Shown here one piece after another: positions 7,999 to 12,147 of a DNA stretch of 12,147 nucleotides. Both the position numbers and the translations under genes were made by a program. The notes beneath the pieces were generated by a model. It made no database searches and was not told the DNA's origin. It saw only the letters and a list, made by a program, of their open reading frames with translations. Source of the DNA: an uncultured Desulfobulbus sp. (GTDB lineage Bacteria > Desulfobacterota > Desulfobulbia > Desulfobulbales > Desulfobulbaceae); assembly GCA_946539945.1 (NCBI GenBank), contig CAMNHX010000008.1:1-12147 (forward strand). The letters are read 5' to 3'. The first letter of the stretch is position 1. Each line of letters opens with the position of its first letter.

Positions 7999-8126
7999 AC
8001 GAAGCGACTTTTCAGTGCGAAGCACGGTAAAAGTCCATCTCCTGCCGCCTTTCCGGTATTCTCCATGACTGCTCTCACCGTGCTGGTACACTGGAAAACC
8101 TTCAGCGCTTCGCGCTTCAGAATGAC
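7989..8126 (+). repeat. Palindromic MITE-like/REP-like element, copy A
   Basis: This 138-bp element begins with GTCATGCTGAACGAAGCG and ends with the inverse of GTCATTCTGAAGCGCGAAGCG, giving imperfect inverted ends. It contains two hairpins. One is at 8006-8035, with a seven-base outer stem GACTTTT/AAAAGTC and an inner GTGC/GCAC. The other is at 8104-8116 (AGCGC-TTC-GCGCT). A 24-base segment (8025-8048) is identical, inverted, to 10201-10224 in copy B. A 21-base segment (8100-8120) is identical, inverted, to 11746-11766 in copy C. It encodes no protein. Its first bases overlap the last codons of mfd. Small GTCATTCTGA-type repeats of this kind are dispersed through many bacterial genomes. The hairpin at 8006-8035 could end mfd transcription but has no T-run. 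Confidence 0.75.
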
Positions 8127-8255
8127 AAGGGAGGGAATACGGTTTTCAAAGATAAACTGCTCTGGAGTGTAATGTGAGCGAGAATCTCATTGGTTTTTCA
8201 GGGCTGACGCGCTCAAGATGACTGTAAAAAAGACAAAGCGGAAATGCGCCAACCG
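8127..8255. other. Mosaic intergenic tail between mfd and panB
   Basis: No gene is seen. The segment 8203-8231 is an additional partial repeat end, listed separately. Bases 8178-8192 (GCGAGAATCTCATTG) resemble the GAAGAATCTCATGG segment of copy C. The stretch therefore looks like degenerate repeat debris plus the panB terminator. Confidence 0.5.
8203..8231 (+). repeat. Partial repeat end related to copy B
   Basis: GCTGACGCGCTCAAGATGACTGTAAAAAA matches, in inverted orientation, the outer end of copy B (about 10145-10173) at 23 of 28 compared positions, counted by eye. It suggests that the element family can extend past the GTCAT end into a T-rich flank, TTTTTTAC(T/A)GTCAT. Its A-run also serves as the T-tract of the proposed panB terminator. 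Confidence 0.5.
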
Positions 8256-8257
8256 CT
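8226..8257 (-). terminator. Possible intrinsic terminator of panE-panB
   Basis: On the minus strand a five-base stem, AGCGG/CCGCT (8253-8257 with 8237-8241), is followed by a T-rich run ending in six Ts (8231-8226). The stem begins inside the panB stop codon. It is short with an eleven-base loop, so efficiency is doubtful. Confidence 0.35.
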
Positions 8258-9098
8258 ACTTCAGGTCAGCCAGCAGGGCCTGCAACTCCTCATCCTTCAT
8301 GGCAAAGCTGTGTTCCGGCCCAGGAAAGCGCCGCTCCGCCACATCCTTGACGTACTCCTGAATGGCTTCGGTCGCGATCTCGCCCAGTTTGGCATACTGC
8401 TTCACAAACTTGGGCACAAAGCGATCGTAGAGGCCCAAGAGGTCGTGCATGACCAAAACCTGCCCGTCGCACTGGTTGCCCGCGCCAATGCCCACTGTGG
8501 GCACAGAGAGCCGCGCCGTGATCTCCGCAGCCAGGGGAGCGGGAATGGCTTCCATCAGTACGGAGAAGCAGCCAGCCTCCTGCATGGCCAAGGCGGCATC
8601 CACAAGCTGGCGGGCTGCCTTGGCGTCCTTGCCCTGTACCTTGAAACCGCCCAGACTGACCGCTGTTTGCGGAGTCAGACCGACGTGTCCCTGAACCGGA
8701 ATGCCCGCCCGCACAAGCGCTGCAGCGATTTCAGCCATATCCTTGCCGCCTTCCAGCTTGACCGCATCCGCGCCGCCCTCCTTGATCAGGCGGGTAGCGT
8801 TGGCCACAGCCTCATGCGCCCCGTTCACCGAGCCAAAGGGCAGATCCACCACCACAAGGGCGTGTTCCACGCCCCGGGCCACAGCCCGGCAGTGATGCGT
8901 CATGTCGTCCATGGTGACAGCCACAGTACCGTTGTAGCCCAGCATGACCATGCCCAGACTGTCGCCCACCAGAACCATGTCCACGCCAGCCTGATCGGCA
9001 ATCCGCGCCCAGGCGTAATCATAGACGGTGAGCATGGACAGGGGCGGCCCCTGCTTGCGTCCGACAATATCAGGAATTGTGAGCTTCTTGACTGCCAT
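8256..9098 (-). CDS. panB: 3-methyl-2-oxobutanoate hydroxymethyltransferase PanB
   Basis: PanB (ketopantoate hydroxymethyltransferase) converts alpha-ketoisovalerate and methylene-tetrahydrofolate to ketopantoate, the first committed step to pantothenate and coenzyme A. The 280-residue cytoplasmic protein has the usual family length and a TIM-barrel pattern. Metal and active-site residues known from E. coli PanB have clear counterparts. D46 lies in VGDSLGM, D85 in VVDLPFGS, E116 in KLEGG, and the catalytic glutamate E183 in MEAIPAPLA. The start is ATG with AGGGAG six bases upstream (9105-9110). panE lies 66 bases upstream on the same strand and makes the next enzyme, so the two probably form an operon read panE then panB. 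panC and panD are not in the window. The 3' side runs into repeat copy A and its debris. Confidence 0.97.
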   Translation of the reverse strand: MAVKKLTIPDIVGRKQGPPLSMLTVYDYAWARIADQAGVDMVLVGDSLGMVMLGYNGTVAVTMDDMTHHCRAVARGVEHALVVVDLPFGSVNGAHEAVANATRLIKEGGADAVKLEGGKDMAEIAAALVRAGIPVQGHVGLTPQTAVSLGGFKVQGKDAKAARQLVDAALAMQEAGCFSVLMEAIPAPLAAEITARLSVPTVGIGAGNQCDGQVLVMHDLLGLYDRFVPKFVKQYAKLGEIATEAIQEYVKDVAERRFPGPEHSFAMKDEELQALLADLK

Positions 9099-9104
9099 GT
9101 CTTG

Positions 9105-9110
9105 CTCCCT
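9105..9110 (-). promoter_or_regulatory. panB ribosome binding site
   Basis: AGGGAG on the minus strand lies six bases before the ATG of panB, a near-ideal distance. It lies in the 66-base gap after panE and would allow panB to be translated independently from a shared mRNA. Confidence 0.65.
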
Positions 9111-9164
9111 GAAAAGGTTTTTGTTTGTGTGTTTGCCTTGCGCCTGCCGGGCGGAGTACAGGCT

Positions 9165-10100
9165 TCAGCAAACCCGCTGCTCTGCAGTGGCTTCCCAAGC
9201 GGACACCAGACAGGTCAGCGCAGTGTTGACTGGTGTGGCTACGCCGTGTTCTGCGCCCAAACGGGCAATGACACCGTTGATGACCGCAATTTCCGAAGGT
9301 CGTCCGCGCAGGAAGTCCTGCAGGGTGGAGCAGCGGTTTTCCGCAGTTTGCGCACAGATTTCCAGCACCTGGGCCAAGGGATCGTTGTAGGACAGCTGAA
9401 TGCCCAGAGCTTGCGCCACAGCCACCGCCTCCCCGACTGCCTGCGCCAGCACGGCGCGACAATCCGGGTTTTCCGCCAGGACACCGTTGGGCACGTGCAG
9501 CAGGGCAGCCATCGCGTTGATGCCCGCGTTGATCACCAGTTTTGACCAGAGCAGTGAATCCAGGTCATCGCCCAAGGAAATCTCCATGCCTGCCTCACCA
9601 AAGAGCTTGACCAGATTGAAGGCGTGCAGCCGCTGCGGATTGTCTATCGGACCAAGTAGGGTTTCTCCTGAACCTGTGTGCCGCACCGATCCTGGCTCCA
9701 CCAAAGTGGCTGCCTGAGCGGTAACGCCCACCAGAACACGCTCCACCCCCACGCTTTCAGCGATGCTCTCCCTGTTGCCCAGTCCGTTTTGCAGGGTGAC
9801 AGCCACGCCCTCGCCGCGCAACAGTTCCTGGGCAATACGCCCGGCCTCGAGGCTGTCGTAGGTTTTGGTGCAGATCAGGGCATAGTCAAAGGTTTTGCGT
9901 GGCGCGGTTTCCAGCTCGTGCAAGGTCTGAACCGGAACCTGGTCCTGCTGACCGTCCAGTCTCTTGATCACAATGCCCCGGATGCGCAGGATGCGGGCCA
10001 GGCTTTTCTGGTGACAGTAAAGGGTCACTTTGGCTACAGGCGCAAGCAAGGCTCCAAAGAGACAACCCATGGCTCCCGCGCCGATAATGACGATGTTCAC
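9165..10100 (-). CDS. panE: 2-dehydropantoate 2-reductase PanE (ApbA family)
   Basis: PanE reduces ketopantoate to pantoate with NADPH, the step after PanB. The 311-residue protein opens with the dinucleotide-binding loop IGAGAMGCLFGALL (residues 6-19). CTKTYDS (78-83) and QNGLGN (104-109) of the Rossmann domain follow. The catalytic lysine K187 sits in WSKLVINAGINAMAAL, with N191 and N195 matching the substrate-binding asparagines of the family. S258 and E270 (in RPSEIAVING) correspond to the conserved C-terminal Ser and Glu. The start is GTG, with a weak AGGGA (10108-10112) seven bases upstream. panB follows 66 bases downstream, which supports the pantoate assignment over the many related ApbA-fold reductases. 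Repeat copy B begins about 50 bases upstream of the start and could influence its promoter. Confidence 0.93.
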   Translation of the reverse strand: MNIVIIGAGAMGCLFGALLAPVAKVTLYCHQKSLARILRIRGIVIKRLDGQQDQVPVQTLHELETAPRKTFDYALICTKTYDSLEAGRIAQELLRGEGVAVTLQNGLGNRESIAESVGVERVLVGVTAQAATLVEPGSVRHTGSGETLLGPIDNPQRLHAFNLVKLFGEAGMEISLGDDLDSLLWSKLVINAGINAMAALLHVPNGVLAENPDCRAVLAQAVGEAVAVAQALGIQLSYNDPLAQVLEICAQTAENRCSTLQDFLRGRPSEIAVINGVIARLGAEHGVATPVNTALTCLVSAWEATAEQRVC

Positions 10101-10150
10101 GGTTTTTTCCCTGTCTGAAATTTAGAGCGTTTTTACTGTATTTTTTTACT

Positions 10151-10293
10151 GTCATTCTGAATGCGTCAGCGCGAAAAATCTCCTGAAGCATACCCGGAAA
10201 GCGGCAGGAGATGGACTTTTACCGCTTTGCTGAAATACTTTTACCGTGCTGGCGCACTGAAAAGTCACTTCACTTCGCTCCGTTCAGCATGAC
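10151..10293 (-). repeat. Palindromic MITE-like/REP-like element, copy B
   Basis: This 143-bp element is copy A inverted. Read on the minus strand it begins GTCATGCTGAACGGAGCGAAG, and its other end is the inverse of GTCATTCTGAATGCG. It shares with copy A the GACTTTTCAGTGCG and AGCACGGTAAAAGT blocks and the identical 24-base segment 10201-10224. It has an extra unit of about 22 bases between these blocks (10219-10240 region: ACTTTTACCGCTTTGCTGAA), as if a short module had duplicated. It lies upstream of panE, with a T-rich direct repeat TTTTTACTGT at 10130-10139 and 10143-10152 on the panE side. Confidence 0.75.
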
Positions 10294-10336
10294 TCTCCAG
10301 CGAAGCGGTGAAAGTCTTCCAGCGCAGCGGTGAAAG
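10294..10336 (+). repeat. Two tandem 21-22 base units beside copy B
   Basis: TCTCCAGCGAAGCGGTGAAAG (10294-10314) is followed directly by TCTTCCAGCGCAGCGGTGAAAG (10315-10336). The same module, inverted, appears in copy C (CTTTCACCGCTTCGCTGGAAAG at 11724-11745) and, more loosely, inside copy B. It looks like a building block of the repeat family. Confidence 0.6.
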
Positions 10337-10506
10337 CCGGGAGGATGAAGGCATCCCATACTTTCAAAAGTCAAAGTGAAGCTGCTCCAAGCTCCTTCCG
10401 TTTGCGTTTGGACAGATGCGGCTGCCTGCGCAGGCGAACAGTACCTTTCCGGGCCTCTCTCCCGAAAGACGCGCCTTGCGGGATATGTCTGTTGAGGGTT
10501 CTGTTG
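10337..10506. other. Unexplained stretch between repeat copy B and the DUF533 gene
   Basis: No gene is supported here. The stretch holds a perfect 12-base palindrome, GCCTGCGCAGGC (10425-10436), and GGATGAAGGCATCC at 10342-10355, an inverted GGATG/CATCC. No T-run follows in the direction of the DUF533 gene, so an intrinsic terminator cannot be claimed. A short open frame crosses it on the minus strand but overlaps the DUF533 gene end and has no recognisable family. Confidence 0.4.
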
Positions 10507-11283
10507 TCAGCAAAGCCCGGCAAGCTGTTCCTTGGCCACTGCGGTCTCCTGATCCAGCGACGCCTTGGCGGCAGCGTCCAGATGCAGGGCCTGGGCCAGC
10601 CGGTCCAGATACTGTTGCTCGGCAACAGTATCCACATTCACAATCAGGCAGGAGAAGCGGTACAGGTCCTCCGCCTGATCCGCAGACCGCACCTGCCGGG
10701 CCAGGGTTTCGGGATCAATGCCGTCCTTGGTCAGTTCATGGACCAAGGGTTCCACATTCTGACCGGGGCACATCTCTTGCACCACTGAACGGATGCGCGT
10801 CAACTCCTCCTGGTCAATGTGCCCATCAGCGCCTGCGGCAAAGATCATGGCCTTGAGCAGAAGCACGCTGGTCTCATCCAGAGCGCCGCCAAAATCGCCC
10901 AACCCTTGTGCTTGGCTGCCCTTTTGGGCTGCCTGCATCTGCGCCCATTTCTGGTAGAAGTTCAGGGCCACGGCGGCAACGCCTGCCAGCCCGGCAGCCT
11001 TGCTCATTTTCCCGCCACTCCGCCCAGACGCCATCATCTGGCCGAGAACAGCGCTCAAAAGCCCGCCGCCCAGACCGCCCAAAGCGCCTGCATTCGCGCC
11101 CGAGCCTGACGCTGCGCGGGCATTGCCCTGCAACTGCCCGGCCAACTGGCCCAGGATGTCTTGCAAACCGCTGCCCGCAGCAGCACTGGCAGCACCGGAA
11201 CGCGGTGCGTTCTGCATCTGTCCGGCCAGTGAGCCGATGATTTCGCAAACTGCCGGATTGCCCAGAATATCAAAAATTCCCAT
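10507..11283 (-). CDS. DUF533 / TerB-like YebE-family protein
   Basis: This protein of 258 residues (259 from the first of two adjacent ATGs) resembles the DUF533 family, typified by E. coli YebE, whose C-terminal half has a TerB-like helical fold. The signature lies near residues 146-160, LKAMIFAAGADGHIDQEE, followed by a helical C-terminus with SADQAEDLYRFSCLIV. The N-terminal third is rich in Gly, Ala and Gln (about 28-90), and a hydrophobic stretch AAGLAGVAAVAL (about 96-108) could associate with a membrane. No signal peptide is seen. The molecular function of the family is not established. ATG 11283 is preferred to ATG 11286 because GAGAGG (11289-11294) is five rather than two bases away. 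A good promoter lies about 125 bases upstream, so the gene is probably transcribed alone. Confidence 0.82.
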   Translation of the reverse strand: MGIFDILGNPAVCEIIGSLAGQMQNAPRSGAASAAAGSGLQDILGQLAGQLQGNARAASGSGANAGALGGLGGGLLSAVLGQMMASGRSGGKMSKAAGLAGVAAVALNFYQKWAQMQAAQKGSQAQGLGDFGGALDETSVLLLKAMIFAAGADGHIDQEELTRIRSVVQEMCPGQNVEPLVHELTKDGIDPETLARQVRSADQAEDLYRFSCLIVNVDTVAEQQYLDRLAQALHLDAAAKASLDQETAVAKEQLAGLC

Positions 11284-11288
11284 CATTG

Positions 11289-11294
11289 CCTCTC
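11289..11294 (-). promoter_or_regulatory. Ribosome binding site that decides the DUF533 gene start
   Basis: GAGAGG on the minus strand is two bases from ATG 11286 and five from ATG 11283. The spacing favours the second ATG, giving a protein that begins MGIFDILG. Confidence 0.5.
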
Positions 11295-11408
11295 TGGTTG
11301 TGGAGCCGCCCGGTCAGGGCAAGGCCCTGTTCAGTTGTTGGGGTAAAGCGGATCTGCTTTGCCGCAGTCGCCGTATGTGTCGCCTCCAAACCTAGCGCGA
11401 CCTGCGGA

Positions 11409-11437
11409 ATTATACCGAGGGGACACGGACTTGCCAG
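11409..11437 (-). promoter_or_regulatory. Sigma-70 promoter upstream of the DUF533 gene
   Basis: On the minus strand CTGGCA (11437-11432) and a perfect TATAAT (11414-11409) are separated by 17 bases. The -35 matches four of six consensus positions. The predicted leader is about 120 bases. Confidence 0.55.
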
Positions 11438-11720
11438 TTTTTTGCAGCTGGTGTCCAAATATTTTTGGGCATCAAGGGCAGTGTGGATTTTGTGGGGAAA
11501 GTTCCGGGTCAGGTTGTCAGACCGGATATTGAAAGCGGACGGATTGTGTAGAGTTTGGCGGCGCGTTCCGGGAAAGCGCTTTCCTTCAGCAGAACCTGAA
11601 TCCTCGTGAAGGAGCGCCAAGGCACGCACGGCGTTCAGGATGAACGGGTTGCTCGACAAGCCCTACCCTGAAGAGGAGAAGGAAGGCGCGAATCAGAGCA
11701 TTTCCTCTTTGTCTTTTTAC

Positions 11721-11790
11721 TCCTTTCACCGCTTCGCTGGAAAGCCTGAAGCGCGAAGCGCTGAAGAATCTCATGGAGAAGGGCAGGAGA
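11721..11790 (-). repeat. Degenerate MITE-like/REP-like element, copy C
   Basis: On the minus strand this reads TTCTCCTGCCCTTCTCC, then ATGAGATTCTTCAGCGC and onward. It shares an exact 21-base segment (11746-11766) with the right end of copy A (8100-8120), including the AGCGC-TTC-GCGCT hairpin. It also contains the TCTCCTGCC block of copies A and B and one CCAGCGAAGCGGTGAAAG module. The GTCAT ends are missing, so it is truncated or rearranged. It starts about ten bases after the stop of the right-hand gene. Confidence 0.6.
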
Positions 11791-11799
11791 AACAGACGT

Positions 11800-12147
11800 T
11801 TACTCGCCGACTGCTGCGCTGGCGTGTATCTGTTGCAGCAGGGTTGGATCGTAGCGTTTTTTGACGCGGCGAATGGCCGCAAAAATTTGCTGGACAGGCG
11901 CCAGAGGCAAAACGCTGGTCTCGTGAGTGGCATAACTGCGCAGATGCAGCTTTCTGTCCGTCACACTGAAGGCATGACTCCAGTTGATGACAATGTGCTC
12001 ACCCTGCTCTTCCAGAGACAGATCAACAGCTTCTCCGTCCTGTGCCACCCGCGCCGCATCGCTCTCCGTGATTTCCAGAAACCAGGCATCCCCCTCTGTG
12101 GTGCTGAACAGCAGAAAGACACCCAAAGCTCGGAAAGATGCCTCGCG
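11800..12147 (-). CDS. C-terminal part of an unrecognised protein
   Basis: The minus-strand frame is open from the right edge of the window to a TAA at 11800-11802, giving at least 115 residues with no start required inside the window. I do not recognise the family. The visible part is probably soluble, with alternating short hydrophobic strands (GVFLLF, AWFLEI, HIVINW) and a basic C-terminal helix (IFAAIRRVKKRY), suggestive of a small mixed alpha/beta or beta-rich domain. Codon use and the lack of stops resemble its neighbours. An overlapping frame at 11586-11933 on the same strand has no protein-like character. A TTG at 12124-12126 could act as a start but has no clear ribosome binding site and the frame continues beyond it, so I treat the gene as truncated by the window. 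Repeat copy C follows its stop. Confidence 0.6.
   Translation of the reverse strand, partial: REASFRALGVFLLFSTTEGDAWFLEITESDAARVAQDGEAVDLSLEEQGEHIVINWSHAFSVTDRKLHLRSYATHETSVLPLAPVQQIFAAIRRVKKRYDPTLLQQIHASAAVGE

Larger units (their letters stand above)
11284..11799. other. Long intergenic region with promoter and repeat copy C
   Basis: About 515 bases carry no convincing gene. The part near the DUF533 gene holds its promoter (11409-11437) and leader. Bases 11440-11720 show no recognised RNA gene, riboswitch or repeat. The open frames crossing it on either strand have the composition of translated non-coding DNA. Repeat copy C lies at 11721-11790, just after the right-hand gene. Confidence 0.5.

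Noticed and set aside
8244..9545. A 433-codon plus-strand frame crossing panB and the end of panE.
   Set aside because: Both minus-strand genes have intact catalytic residues, and the plus-strand product is a shadow rich in His, Arg and Gln.
7989..11790. The scattered repeats as a CRISPR array.
   Set aside because: The copies are thousands of bases apart, occur in both orientations, vary in length, and no spacer pattern or cas gene is present.
11586..11933. A 115-codon minus-strand frame between the DUF533 gene and the right-hand gene.
   Set aside because: It overlaps the better right-edge frame and repeat copy C, and its composition is that of translated non-coding DNA.

Overview
The window reads as chromosomal DNA of a moderately GC-rich Gram-negative bacterium. 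A BamA/Omp85 outer-membrane insertase shows it is diderm. The family combination, an unusually long BamA with an extra periplasmic domain, and the codon use suggest a deltaproteobacterium of the Desulfovibrio type. That assignment is an inference from general familiarity, not from a marker gene.

Layout. Positions 1-650 hold no intact gene. At about 77-352 the minus strand carries what looks like the decayed 3' end of an IS200/IS605-type tnpB gene plus its right-end hairpin. Three plus-strand genes follow: a DUF2156 (MprF C-terminal-like, GNAT-fold) protein (652-1539), bamA (1720-4404) behind a good extended -10 promoter, and mfd (4426-7998), 21 bases after the bamA stop and without a visible ribosome binding site. 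The rest runs on the minus strand: panE then panB (10100 down to 8256), which make pantoate for coenzyme A; a DUF533/TerB-like YebE-family protein (11283 down to 10507) with its own promoter; and, at the right edge, the C-terminal part of an unrecognised protein (11800 to the edge).

The intact genes are largely housekeeping: envelope assembly, transcription-coupled repair and vitamin B5 synthesis. The unusual material lies between them. Two related elements of about 140 bp with inverted ends (GTCATKCTGAA) sit in opposite orientation on either side of the panE-panB pair, one after mfd (7989-8126) and one upstream of panE (10151-10293). A partial end lies at 8203-8231 and a degenerate third copy at 11721-11790. 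The copy after mfd supplies the mfd stop codon. These small palindromic repeats and the tnpB remnant are the only mobile-type sequences seen. I found no CRISPR array, RNA gene, defence cassette or clearly new multi-gene system.
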